From Zantedeschia hybrid cultivar (lineage: Eukaryota > Streptophyta > Magnoliopsida > Alismatales > Araceae), in NCBI GenBank assembly GCA_030544215.1, contig JARZZO010000001.1, positions 66,331,956-66,395,955 of the forward strand: a stretch of DNA of 64,000 nt. Reading direction: 5' to 3'. The stretch's first letter is position 1, and each line of letters starts with the position of its first letter. The position numbers and the translations under genes were made by a program. Below, piece after piece: positions 53,315-64,000 of this stretch. The notes beneath the pieces were generated by a model that saw only the letters and a list, made by a program, of their open reading frames with translations, was not told the origin of the DNA and made no database searches.

Positions 53315-53690
53315 GTACCATCAAAGCGAAGCAAAGTAGATGGATCATATGAAATTCACCTACGTACTTTAAGCCCCAACTATGGAGAACAAATCATCTC
53401 AGTAAATTCTTGGATAAAACTCTCACAATTAGTTGTCAATCAAAGGTTGACACATATGCGTCTGATTTCTCTTGCACGTGAAACAAGAGGAGAGAAGAGG
53501 GAGAACTGACTATCGCATATCATCTACGCCCACACTACATGCGTGTCAACCCACAGTCGATGACTGACGGCTTTCGAACTTTCCTCCAACAGGTGGTGCA
53601 CTGAGAGGATCACACCCCAGTTTTGAGTCCTCAAGTAACCAAAAGGCACCCCTCAATTCCAAAGGTTGAACAGCAGTTGTGTAGGACTGT
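53315..53690. repeat. Segmental repeat, copy 2
   Basis: See 52262-52650. It shares the same order of landmarks. A minus-strand ORF of 78 codons overlaps it, but no domain is recognisable. Confidence 0.75.
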
Positions 53691-55208
53691 AGATACTGCA
53701 ATGGGGAGAGGCCCTCAGGCCTCTCAGCCGAACCAAGTGCTGAGAGGGGGTTGGCAGCCAAATAATGCCGAGATGGCCCCACTGTGAAGGGGACTGGACC
53801 TTTGTTTATGGAAGCAGACGACTAGATCTTTGTGGTTGGTGACAGAGATGGATCACCAACCATGACCACACACCAGCATGTAAACAAGCCTTGGGATTAC
53901 ATGGTCCAGCTGATGGGTTTGTAGGCAGCACAGCCCCAGCCACCGCAGGAACTGGTCGCCAAATGATCCGGGCCGTAGGGCCACCCACACCAGACATCTG
54001 AACTACGAATCATGACCGTTCGATGGATGTGACCTCACACCACAGGACCCATTAACATCTCCACTTTTCCCAATTATTTGCCCACTTGATCATGGATGTA
54101 TCATTTTTTGGATCGGGACATTGGATTGAGTGATCAATTTAGTCTTGGAGGGTGTAAGTTGATTGAAATGAGTAGTATTCTTAAATTGTATTGGCCTGGG
54201 ATGGACCCCATCTCGTCTAGACTAACTTGGAATTTGATGATTGGACTAGGAATATGGATCTTCTATGCCCCCCCTGAGTCAGGGAGTTAAAAATTAAGTC
54301 ACCTTATTTATTGTCTATTACTTCTCAATACATATCTTCTTTTTGTATTGTGCTTTAAAGTTTATTTTTTGCATCAATCAAATCCTTAGTTTTCTTTTAC
54401 TAGACTTTTTAGCTCAGGGAAAATATTTTGAGTTGTTTTAGATGGTGGGAGTAGATAATCAGTACAGTGGATAGGGGTGTCAAGTGGGCCGGTCAGCCTG
54501 TGGCCCAACCTATATTAAAGAAAATTGAGTTAGCCCAAGTTACATAAATTAGGTTGGACTAAATTTGAGTTGACATTAGTTAAATCTAGACTGGATTAGG
54601 CTGAAAATGAGCTGGCCCAATTTAATTTATTGACTTTTACAAAAATTCATATAAAAAACAAAATACTTCTAACAAACCATTTATAAACAGGCTAGTCCAA
54701 CCTAACTTAGTCATTATTAAATTTGGGCTGAATTTGAATTAAACTTGAGCTGAATTTCTGAGTTAAAACTGCGCTAGACTATTTTGAATTTAGATTAGAT
54801 CTAAATTATCACATAATTCAGCCCAACCCGCCCCATTTACATTCCTAACAGTCAGAGAGGAGGTGATGGTAGCCATTCCACCCAGTAGCTTGGAAGGGCA
54901 TCCCACGTAGAGACTTGAGGGATGAAATGGTATGGCATTCTTCTAAGTATGCAACAAAGAACTGTGATATATTACAATTTAACCCGATCTCCCATAAGAA
55001 GATTTAAAAACTAGACTAAAATATATAATACAATTCCTAGGCATGTGCATTCAAAGGTGTGCATGATTACATCTAGAAAAATGTTGAGGAGCACCATTAG
55101 TTGGTGCTGCCCATCGCACAAGATGTGGCAAGCATGGTCGTAGAGATGTCAGTAGTAATTGATAATCCAATAATAGAGAGTTTTTTGATAAGAATGTTGT
55201 TGCTATGT
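53691..55208. other. Non-coding stretch, no gene seen
   Basis: AT-rich. 54480-54850 carries degenerate TTGGGCTRRRTTTGA-type motifs reminiscent of the dispersed repeat at 49.4 kb. Nothing else supported. Confidence 0.55.
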
Positions 55209-55217
55209 ATAGATCAA

Positions 55218-55995
55218 GATAACAACTTGTTGCACCGCATAGGGGGTAAATCAAGTGAGCTGGAACGAGTCCCCCTATTCATTTGTGTCACTTGAAAAAC
55301 TCTACATGGCTCTTGTCCTCCTATTAAGTATATTCCGATGTCAGCCGCACATCAGCATACATGGACAAGGCTGGATATATAATAAAAAATAAAAAAACTT
55401 GTTCAGCAAATTAATTTTCAAGAACATCCTAAGACACTGGAGAACATCCTGGAGCGCTCAAGTGCATCTTGAGCATCATGCGCTCGAAAGCTCCAAGATA
55501 CGTTCGAGCACTCAAGGATACTCTCCAGCACCTCAAGATGCTCTTGAGATAATCTCAACAACATCTTGGAGCGCTCGAGCGCATGATGCTTAGGCCTTCA
55601 GAGCATTCTAAAGCGGTAGAGAGTATCTTAGAGTACTCGAGCGCATCCTTAAGCTCTCGAGCGCTCCAAGATGCTCTGAGCATCATGAGCTCGAGAGCTT
55701 TAGGAACGCTCCTTGAGGCGCTAGAGAGCATCTTCGAGCGCTCGAGCATATCTTGGAGCTCTCAAGCGCATAATGCTCAAGATGCTTTCCAGTACCTCTA
55801 AATGCTCTTGAAAATGAGTCTATTGAGTTTTTTTTTAATGTGGCCCTACCCATGCGCACTGACGCATGGCTAAGGTCGGAATATACTTAACAAGGGAACA
55901 AGGCAATGTAGGGTGTTCAGATAATGCAATCAGATAGGAGGCTCATTCTAGTTCACCTTTGCTCTCCCCTAATGCGGTGCAGTTAGTATTTTTCA
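55218..55995. mobile_element. Mutator-type foldback MITE (778 bp) with internal CTCGAG array
   Basis: Ends GATAACAACTTGTTGCACCG and, inverted, GAAAAATACTAACTGCACCG, with a 9-bp target duplication ATAGATCAA/ATGGATCAA (55209-55217 and 55996-56004, one mismatch). Inverted homology continues for about 150 bp inward (AAGTATATTCCGA on both arms). The loop is the palindromic array at 55431-55815. ORFs of 64-72 codons inside are by-products. Confidence 0.85.
55431..55815. repeat. CTCGAGCGC / AGATGCTC palindromic minisatellite
   Basis: About ten degenerate units containing GCGCTCGAG, CATCTTGGAG, AGCATCATG and their complements, so either strand folds on itself many times. Located between the arms of the MITE. 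Confidence 0.85.
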
Positions 55996-56446
55996 TGGAT
56001 CAATTGACATGGGTACAAATAAATCAATTTTTTTAACAATTGTAAAAATGGATTGTATCATTTTTAAATTATTTTTTGGCAGTGACCAATAAGAGTATTT
56101 ATGTGTAATTAATATCAGTCAATCCAATGGCTAATCTTGGCTAGAGCTCTAAGTTTGTGCTATACTATAGAGTTTATTTCAGTGAGACTTAATGAATTAT
56201 TATTTTTATTCTACGCGATAGACAGGTCTAAATTTAAACATGTTGCTGTCTTTTTGGTTACTTTTGCCTGGATTGATTTGATTTTAAATATAATTTATGG
56301 GTTAGTTTGTACTTCAAGTTTGAGTTTTATAAAGTCCTTCCTAATTTAGATTTGATTTTAAATATAGGCTATAGCTTCAAATTTGAGTTTTATAAGATCT
56401 TATTTTAGATATTAACCATTTGATAATCTATTAATAACTACTTTTA

Positions 56447-57027
56447 AAATAATACTTGCTGCACAGAGGGTCAGTACAACAAGCTGAGTCATCTTGCAAT
56501 ACAAGATGACATTGATCCACATGGTTAGTGCACATGGGTTAGGTAATTTTTTGTTTGGATGGAATCATACAAACATTAAATGAGGATAACTATTTGTCAT
56601 ACTCACAAGTATTTGTCATTCCCAAAAAAATTTATCACGTCCATAAATCTATACACATATATGTAGGAATGACAAATGCTTTTAGGTATGATAAATACTT
56701 CGTATGTATTATAAATACTATTTGTCATACCCACGAAGTATATGTCATGTCTACTAAATATTTGTCATGTTCTAAAATCTGTACACAAATATATAGAGAT
56801 GATAAATATTTTTCAGGCATGACAAGTACTTCGTGGGCATAACAAATATATGTATTTGTCATATCCAGAATCCTCATTCTGTACCATCATTTAACATTTG
56901 TCTAACTTCACTCGAATAAAAAATTACCTAACCCATGTCCACCAACTCATGTAGACCAATACCATCTTACGTGACAAGATGACTCACCTAATTGCATTGA
57001 CCCTAGGTACAACAAGAAGTATTACTC
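56447..57027. mobile_element. Mutator-type foldback MITE (581 bp)
   Basis: Ends AAATAATACTTGCTGCAC and, inverted, GAGTAATACTTCTTGTTG, with a 9-bp target duplication CTACTTTTA/CTACTTCTA (56438-56446 and 57028-57036, one mismatch). Arms of about 110 bp pair (GAGTCATCTTG; ACATGGGTTAGGTAATTTTT). The loop contains many TTTGTCAT and ATGACAAAT repeats. Confidence 0.87.
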
Positions 57028-57036
57028 CTACTTCTA

Positions 57037-60000
57037 TATAGGTAACACAATTGATATGCAGACCAAGATTTTCGATGGCAAGTACATATGTGATTTTCTA
57101 GCTATTGAGTTTACATCTCTAATCTGGGTTGCTGTACTCACTAACGCCATGGTTAGTCGTGGGCCAAAGGCTCCTTCTCTTTTTTTTTATTGTGTGAATG
57201 CACAATCTCTTTTTTTTAATCATCTTATCTTTGATTTGGACCAAGTTAAGATGGTTCCTCAACTTTTTTTCTTTTTCTTTTTTTTGAAAAAAAGATTTGG
57301 CCGCCAAGACAAAAATGAAGAGAGAAAATTTAAAGAAAGAATGCTCCCAGTGTTCAAATGTTAACTCCATTTTTAGTTCAAAAAAAAAAATGTTAAACTC
57401 CATTCAGCCCGATTTTTAATGAAATAGAAGTTTTAAGCTATTGTCAGACTTAAATTGAATTATTTGAAGTTGATTTTTTTTTGTCGGACCAACATCAGAA
57501 GAATCACCACAAATCAGCTCTAACTTAACTGGATCCGTACTCTTTTACTTATTTTGTATTGGTTAGTATATGTTGACCTGTTCTGACTCTTTGGCCAAAG
57601 TTAAGTCACAGAGTCATATTAATCATGTAGTTTCAAACCAAAATTAGACCGAGACAAATTTGTGTCTGCTGATTTACTGCCGTACATGCCTCATTTGACA
57701 TGCCCCTTACCACCTTTACAAAGAATTGAGATCACCTCAGTAGTGGTGGAGGAGACTCCCGCAATCCCCCACCGTTTGTCCAATCCACGTATCGGTCGGT
57801 CCGGGGCAGTGGAGACTACTTATTTCTTTTTGCCTCTTACTATACTTTTTACAACCATCCGATCAAATGATGCCGACCTCGAATGATCTTTGAGTTCGAC
57901 ACATTTTAAAAAAATAATAATAATAAGTTATTATTGACCATTTAATTTCAAGATCAATTGAGTTGATCAATCTTGATCGAAAAGAAAGGAGATTAGGAGT
58001 CCCCACTACCCTGAACCTAGCCACTACACACGTGGGCAGGCAGTGGAGATTACAGAAGCCCTGATCCCAATCCCTCTGCAAGACATGATCATGATGCATC
58101 TAGGGCATTGTTACAATGCTGAACTAGTTTAAGGTGGACCCAGAAAAAAAAAAAAAAACAAAAAACAAAACTTGCCCTGCGGCCTTGGCTTGTCATTTAA
58201 CCTCTGCCCAAATTTTAATTAAGAAGTTATCTGATTTGATGTAAAATATTATAAAATATTAAAATATTACATTTGCATCTCAAAAAATGGAATTTTATGA
58301 TTATTTACATCAAATAAAATAATATTTTAAAAAATTTCGTTTATCTTAGAATTTTCATGCTCCTTAATATAACCGGCCGATGCAAAAGCTCATGAAAATA
58401 GATTTCAGCAAAGATCAAGTAATTTCTAGGTATTTTCTTCTACTCACATAAAAGGGTGTGTGATTTTTTTGGAAGGGCGACTTAAGGTATGTACAGATAT
58501 ATACAGGAGATCAAAGTTCAATCTGAACAAAGCCTAATATTTCCTCTCAAGAAGAAGATAATTCTGCATCAATAATTTCACCTAATCAAATGATCATTTT
58601 CAGATCTAAGTTAATTTTTTTAAAAGTAATTCTACAGACCAAAAGACATAATTATGTAACATTTTTAGACTCACGATTAACTCAAATCTGTTACCTCCCC
58701 AGGGAAGGTCAAGGAATGAAACCCTCCATCTTAGCCGGTTGGTGCAAAAGTGCGTATGATATATTAGTTCTTAAAAGATATGATAACTTAACAACTCAAA
58801 CAATCCACATCAATCTTCTGTTCCCTGAAGACTAACCATACATTATGAGATCTTGTGGGCATGCATATCTTTGGCTTTTACGTGTTTAACATGCAAATAG
58901 GACAAAAGTACAACAGTGCTGAAGAACTTAGGGATAACAGCATATATAACTTTGTTAAACATGAGATTGTTCTTTTGTCTTTCTTATTTCTACGTTGAAT
59001 ATATCAGTTGTTGCAAAAAATCATCATTTGTTAGTATTTTGTTAAATATCTTTTATCTAATCTTGATTAACTTTTAACTAAAGTCAAAAGTGTCTAAAAC
59101 TCCTTTATTCTTTTCTCAATTCTGTTTCCATTTATCTCTTTCTCTCTCCTTTTTATATAATGAAAAAAATCGAAAGGATACCTTTTTGTAGGAGTATTTT
59201 TTGTCCAAACATTAAATTTAATAGTTGAAAAAGAAATATTCATTGTATGGTTAATGGAAGTTAACAATGAAGACATTTTACAAGCATTGCGACGCAATGA
59301 AGTTACTTATAACAATACAAAATGTAGGTGGATAAATTTGCAATTTCGTTTTTAAGAAGATTGCATATACAATTATCCCACGAACTTATGATAAATTTAA
59401 GCCCCATTTTGACAACACGACTAGCAGGTGGAATAAAATGAGGGATTATCTAACTTGATGCGCCAAAAGTCTATTTTATAATTGGTAATATTAGAAGGAT
59501 ATGTATTTGATCAGAAGACATAATAAAACCAAATTATTTTTATTTATAGTCTCCCCCGAAAAAGCAACACCATATTTATTTTTTTAATCCTGACCAACTT
59601 TTACAAGCTAGTGAACGACTACTTAATTTGCATGTCAATTTAGTTACTGTAAAAAAGCCTCTCCAGACCCTATCTCTTAAATAAAAGCTTCTTTAAGTTC
59701 TTTGAAACAAAAGATTTAAGAATATTTTTCAAAATTTTAGAACCATTTATCAAATATTTTTAAAATTTTTGAGAGGTTATAAATTAGTAGTTAGATTAAG
59801 AAGCTCTATTCTCTTAGATAAGATTATTTGTAAGTGTCAGAATCTAAAAAACTTAAATGTATAAGTCATACAACTTACTTGCATATAGAAAAAACTGCAT
59901 TTTGCTCTTCTAAAGACCTCTCTTTTGTGTTATTTAGTGCTATTAATGGGTAGGATCATATCCTACTCCTATGGAAACAGAACTACTTGTTTCATTTTTT

Positions 60001-60459
60001 TACTTGGATAGCAAAATCATGTAACCGATCTCGACTCCGAGATAGTCGCAAAATATCATCCTCTTGATTGTATGTATGTAACCAAAATTATTAGATGGAA
60101 TTCGTCCACTGATTCATAAAGCTTATCGTATATAATGATTACTATTTGTATATTTTTTATTTAAGAAAATATAAAATCAAGATTAGAATACATAAATAAT
60201 AGTTTCTGTTTCAGATTTCGATAGCTTATCAAATTTTGCTCGATTCAATTCTACACTAGTGAATGTTATCTATCCAAATTTACTTTTTAAAGTAAAAAAT
60301 GAGTAGAAAAATCAGCTAATGGATTTCATTTACAGTGCTAATCTTATCATTTTTTAATGTAAATAAACTCACATTAAAAGAAAGAGAATAGCTTGCTTCA
60401 CGTCACTAGTAGAACTGGAACGGGGCACCCCGTCCCATTTTGCCGTGTGGTATCCCGTA
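57037..60459. other. AT-rich gene desert
   Basis: No gene, RNA or clear element supported. ORFs of 67-102 codons are AT-rich and have no domains. Confidence 0.6.
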
Positions 60460-60662
60460 CATGGCTATCTGTCAGCATTAAATGCACTTTAATGTCGGTA
60501 AAAAAAAAAAAATTAATTTTTAAAATTTTTGATATTCTCGAGAATTTCTTGGTGCTCTCGAGAGCACGAGAGCATCAAGAAATTCTCGAGAACATAAAAA
60601 AAGTTTTAAAATTTTTAAATTTTCTTTTGCTAACATTAAAATACATTTAATATGAATAAGAT
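60460..60662. repeat. Foldback hairpin with CTCGAG core
   Basis: A strong palindrome centred near 60563: TTCTCGAGAATTTCTTGGTG on the left pairs with its complement (ATCAAGAAATTCTCGAGAA) on the right. Outer arms also pair (TTAAATGCACTTTAATGT with ACATTAAAATACATTTAA). Target duplications not found. The CTCGAG core recalls the array at 55.4 kb. Confidence 0.75.
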
Positions 60663-62284
60663 GTCAAATTAGAATTCAGATAATAACAGTGCAGTGAGGG
60701 TATTCTCTTAAAAGAAAACCTCGATCCTCTCTAAAATTTAGGTAGTCCTCAAATTAGAATTCAGACAGCTGACTTGACCCACCTCCCAAGAAAAATACGG
60801 CTAACATGACTCACGGGAACCCCCTGCAAAATTGGCGCCACAAAAAGCTCGCGCGGTAAAAGGCACGTGCGACAACCGCGGTAAGAACCGGACCGAGACG
60901 GGGCCATCTCTTCTAGACCCGGCCCATTGCGCCCCGTCAGCAGGAACACATCCTAGTCAAGGACGCAAATGCTGACTAACGATGATAAAATTTGCATGGA
61001 CTTTGACGTGCTGCAAATCCTTCAATCTCATTTTTTATAAGGTTTTAATTATATTTTAAATCATGTTTTATTCTTAAAATATGAAAATAAATTTTTTATG
61101 TAAGTTAAAATATGATTAGTTAGTCAAAGGCAATAGTAAAAAATGAGTCTAGATGAGCTCAAAGTCATATTTAAATAAATAATAATGTCAGAAAGGGTAT
61201 ATAAACAAGTTCAGTTCATAGTTGATGATATATTCAATGGGATGAATAAATTATTAAATATCAAGTGTTAATTTAAAATTAAATAATAAATAATAAATTA
61301 AGCATTATCAATTTATACAACATGTTATTCGATAACGATAAATGTATGGTAACATATAACAGGTGTGAGGAAATAATTGTTTCTTATTGAGTTTAGATGC
61401 ACCTTATATCCAACTCCAATTGAGTTAATTCTTTTTTTTTTTTTGTCATAATACATGAACCAATAAGATGAAATAAAAGGTCATAATACTTTTCACTTTT
61501 CGTTTATGCTTTTTGAATGATAAACTAGAAGATCTCTCGTTCCGCACCGTGCAATTATATAGAGTAGGTTAGAAGTGTGGAAAGATATGAAGAAAAGGTC
61601 TACTTTCCAAAAAAGTAGTTTCTTAAAATCAGAATTTTTGAAAAATAAAAGATTATGAAAAAAATAAATTCTTTGGTGAGAAAACTAGTACAATTTTTCT
61701 TACCTCCAGATTTCTTAAAAAAAACCAAAGAAAAAAACAATCTTCTCTCTCACTTTTTGTACATCTGTCTCTCTCTTCTTCTCTTAAGAACAATCAAGAT
61801 TTAATACCAACTCGTATGAGATTTGACTTTTTCTAATAATCTTAACTCAAAAAAGTTATTTGTTCTCAAGATAATTTTTAGTAAAGAAGAAAACTTTTTT
61901 TTTCAAAGAATGATAAGATCTTCGTACACCCCCTGACACACCTCGCAGCGGCGTGGCGATCTTGTGGGCGGCGCAGTGCGCCGGCGACCCAGAGGATCCG
62001 TACCCGGTGGGTGGAGGAAACGAACAGATCCGTACCCGCATCTACGACGGGGACAACCCCTCATTTTTCTCATTCCCTCCATCCAACGCGCTGCCACCAG
62101 GCCCGTTGACCATGACTACCTCGTGGGCCCCAGCCCACCGCCCCCGGGCCCACAACCCCTCCGACCCTTGCAATAATAGCGGAGGTGGATAGATTTGCCT
62201 AATAATATTTTGCCAAGCTCGTCCTTTTGCGCCTTTTATAATGACAGGAAACCCCCTATGGTTACCATGTCATTAGTTTACTAT
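60663..62284. other. Non-coding stretch upstream of the right-edge gene
   Basis: No gene supported. 61915-62180 is GC-rich (GGCGGCGCAGTGCGCCGG; CCCAGCCCACCGCCCCC) within AT-rich DNA, with 60-79-codon ORFs on both strands but no recognised domain. It may be part of the promoter of the gene at 63310. Confidence 0.5.
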
Positions 62285-62290
62285 GCCGGG

Positions 62291-62300
62291 TATAATAAAA
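62291..62300 (+). promoter_or_regulatory. TATA-like box of the right-edge gene
   Basis: TATAATAAAA, about 90 bp before the CT/GA-rich leader that begins near 62370 (AGAGAGAGAAAATAGAGAGAG). Position and context are plausible for a core promoter, but no start site can be proved. Confidence 0.35.
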
Positions 62301-62369
62301 AAATATAATTATGGAGTCGTCTTCGAAGGACAGCACTTGGTACGGTTCTCCTCCTCTGCGTACTCCCCC

Positions 62370-63309
62370 TAGAGAGAGAAAATAGAGAGAGAGAGATCCT
62401 TACAGAGATTTCCTCCGCCTTCCTCTGCACAGGAGACGGCAGAGGCGACAACAAAGGAGAGGTAAAGGGGTGCCTTTTCTTCCACCTTCCTCTACGGACA
62501 GAGAGAGACAGGAGAGAGAGAGAGGTGTACCCGGAAATCCTTGCCTTTGTGTTCTTCCCCGGAAGAGACGGCGGAGGCGACGGAGGGGAGGAGGGATTCG
62601 AAAAGGGTCACTTCGAAGGCGGTACCATTGTGGGTGTGATGGCCATTTCTGGCTTCTCGTTGCTGCAACAGAGGAGCTGAGAAGGTGACCCAGCTTTCAC
62701 CTCCTCATCTCTGTTCTTTCTTTTCTGTTTTTGCTTTTTTCTTTTTTTTTGGTGTGGTGCTATTTATTCACCTCCTTATCTGGTGAATCGGAGCGTCTGG
62801 AGCACGCGGATGGAGAAAAGTTTGCATCTTTTGCTATTTCGGGGAATTCTACAGGCTCCCTTTTTGTAAAGTAATCGCGGTGACGTGTTAGGAAGGGGCT
62901 TTTGGGGTTGGAATTTCTTGTGTTCCTGTCCTTAATTCCCTGTCATTCTCGTGTGTACTGACATGGTTTCCTCTTCTTCGCTGCATTTGGCCTCAGGAGC
63001 CGCGAAGGGGCTGTTAAAGGCGTCGCCTTTCCATCTGGGGGAGGCCTTTCTTGGGCGGCGTGTGATCTGCAGGTGGAGGAAAGATCTCGCTTTGTGGTCG
63101 CCGATGCAACAGAGGAAGGGTAAGATCCTCGTACTCGCCCTGCCGTATGGATTCGTGTGGCCTCTGGATCTTGGGGTTCGATTCTCCCAGGTTTTGTGAG
63201 GGAGGAGAAGGGGTGGTTGTTGGCTTGGGTGATCCGGTGCCGGCGCCTGTTGATCTCTAGTGGAGGATCGCCTTTTGGGTGGTTTGGTTTCACCGCGGAG
63301 ACGGCAGGG
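62370..63309 (+). promoter_or_regulatory. Long 5' leader with upstream ORFs
   Basis: A CT/GA-rich leader ahead of the ATG at 63310. It contains upstream ORFs starting at 62470 (72 codons) and 62951 (82 codons), neither with recognised domains. A GTAAGAT at 63120 is a plausible donor for a 5'-leader intron, but the acceptor candidates before 63310 (GGCAG at 63303-63307) lack a good pyrimidine tract. Confidence 0.45.
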
Positions 63310-64000
63310 ATGGAGGAAGAGGGCTGCTCTTGGGTGAGGCGCACCAAGTTCTCTCACACGGTGTGCCACCGTCTCGAGTCTTCCAAGCTGCCCACGATCC
63401 CGTTCTCGATCCAAACTGCTCGTCAGATCGGCGATTTGACGCCCAAGGTCTCGGATTACCGTGCAGTTGCTGATACCAGATCGAATTCTGCTGCTTTGAG
63501 CTCGGTTTCTGCCGCCGATGGCATGCCAAAGATTGGGGATTTGATCTCCAATCCAGTCACCAACAGTGGATCGAACGCGAAACCTATGGGCACTGCTGTT
63601 TCTGTTGCTGGAGATGGATCGAATTCGAAGGCCCTGGTCCCGGGTTCTGTCACCGAGAATTCGCGAAGGTCGTCCCACAATCGCCGGTCGGATTACAATT
63701 CTCGGAAGTCTAATATGTTTGCAGGTAGAAAGGAGAGGAGCTCAAAGCCAAAGGAGCGAGCTTTATCCCCTCTTCCAACCACAGTTCTGTCTGATGAATT
63801 TAAGGAAGCTAGGTTTGAGACAAAGAGATTCTCCACCCCAGTCCGCAGAAGGAAAGATTATGAGAAGGGATTCATTGGCAAATTGTTCACCAAAGAAGGT
63901 CAGGAGCGCAGGTTCTTGAATTCGCCATTGTCGCCCCAACTAAGTCCCATCCGTCGCCTGTCATCAGCAAAGACACCCGAGAAGGCGAAGAGTCGGAAGG
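63310..64000 (+). CDS. N-terminal part of a probable Raf-like / HT1-like protein kinase (partial)
   Basis: An ORF open from ATG 63310 to the window edge (230 codons, no stop). It starts MEEEGCSWVRRTKFSHTVCH, followed by a Ser/Arg/Lys-rich, presumably disordered region with KERALSPLPTTVLSDEFKEA, RFSTPVRRRKDYEKGFIGKL and SPLSPQLSPIRRLSS, ending TPEKAKSRK. From memory, this order is the N-terminal extension of plant Raf-like MAPKKK-type kinases related to HT1, where the kinase domain follows about 50 residues later. The catalytic domain is outside this window, so the call rests on the N-terminus only. Codon use is GC-richer than its flanks, as for a real exon. The 248-codon minus-strand ORF over the same bases (62932-63678) is a shadow. 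Confidence 0.6.
   Translation, partial: MEEEGCSWVRRTKFSHTVCHRLESSKLPTIPFSIQTARQIGDLTPKVSDYRAVADTRSNSAALSSVSAADGMPKIGDLISNPVTNSGSNAKPMGTAVSVAGDGSNSKALVPGSVTENSRRSSHNRRSDYNSRKSNMFAGRKERSSKPKERALSPLPTTVLSDEFKEARFETKRFSTPVRRRKDYEKGFIGKLFTKEGQERRFLNSPLSPQLSPIRRLSSAKTPEKAKSRK

Noticed and set aside
61953..62192. GC-rich 60-79-codon ORFs upstream of the kinase gene
   Set aside because: Both strands open and no domain. More likely promoter-proximal GC-rich DNA.
62932..63678. 248-codon minus-strand ORF
   Set aside because: Antisense shadow of the kinase exon. The + frame has the recognisable SWVRRTKFSHTVCH start and stays open to the edge.

Overview
The window is plant nuclear DNA. It has intron-split genes with GT..AG junctions, TATA and polyadenylation signals, plant-type LINEs with a zf-RVT-like C-terminal region, a tRNA-derived SINE resembling the plant Au family, Mutator-type foldback MITEs and long introns full of transposons. 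It looks like a flowering plant, perhaps a non-grass monocot, but I cannot name the species. There are no bacterial operons, CRISPR arrays or rRNA genes.

Three host genes can be supported, all on the + strand. (1) 12913-21654 is the 3' portion (11 exons, 414 codons plus stop) of a macro domain + CRAL-TRIO protein, the plant GDAP2 homolog. Its N-terminal exons are not visible here. (2) 28387-45628 is a complete eight-exon dihydroorotase gene (pyrimidine biosynthesis, PYR4-like). The exon lengths sum to exactly 384 codons. Two introns are swollen by a LINE and by two antisense solo LTRs, and one exon is partly duplicated. (3) 63310-64000 is the first exon of a gene running off the right edge, most like the N-terminal region of a Raf-like/HT1-like protein kinase. 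Its leader carries upstream ORFs.

The rest is mostly repeats. At 2.8-12.5 kb there is a stack of nested insertions that can be ordered by target-site duplications: an old LINE (A) holds an antisense LTR element (3156-6269) and a younger LINE (B), and LINE B holds LINE C and a hAT-like element full of GA minisatellite. The LTR element carries an ORF that I do not recognise, with WDxxLF repeats. At 15.0-18.1 kb lie a foldback/microsatellite cluster and a LINE tail. At 23.0-27.4 kb lie a split, inverted pseudogene of an Ole e 1-like protein, a Ty1/copia remnant and a leucine-rich-repeat receptor kinase pseudogene fragment.

From 45.6 to 62.3 kb is an AT-rich gene desert. Its clearest structure is a family of Mutator-type foldback MITEs with the terminus GAGTAAYACTTGCTGCA and 9-bp target duplications. 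Four members have duplications I could locate: 18.6, 51.8, 55.2 and 56.4 kb. A fifth at 46.8 kb is a probable relative. The three genes share no evident pathway. What links them is colonisation by the same repeat families.
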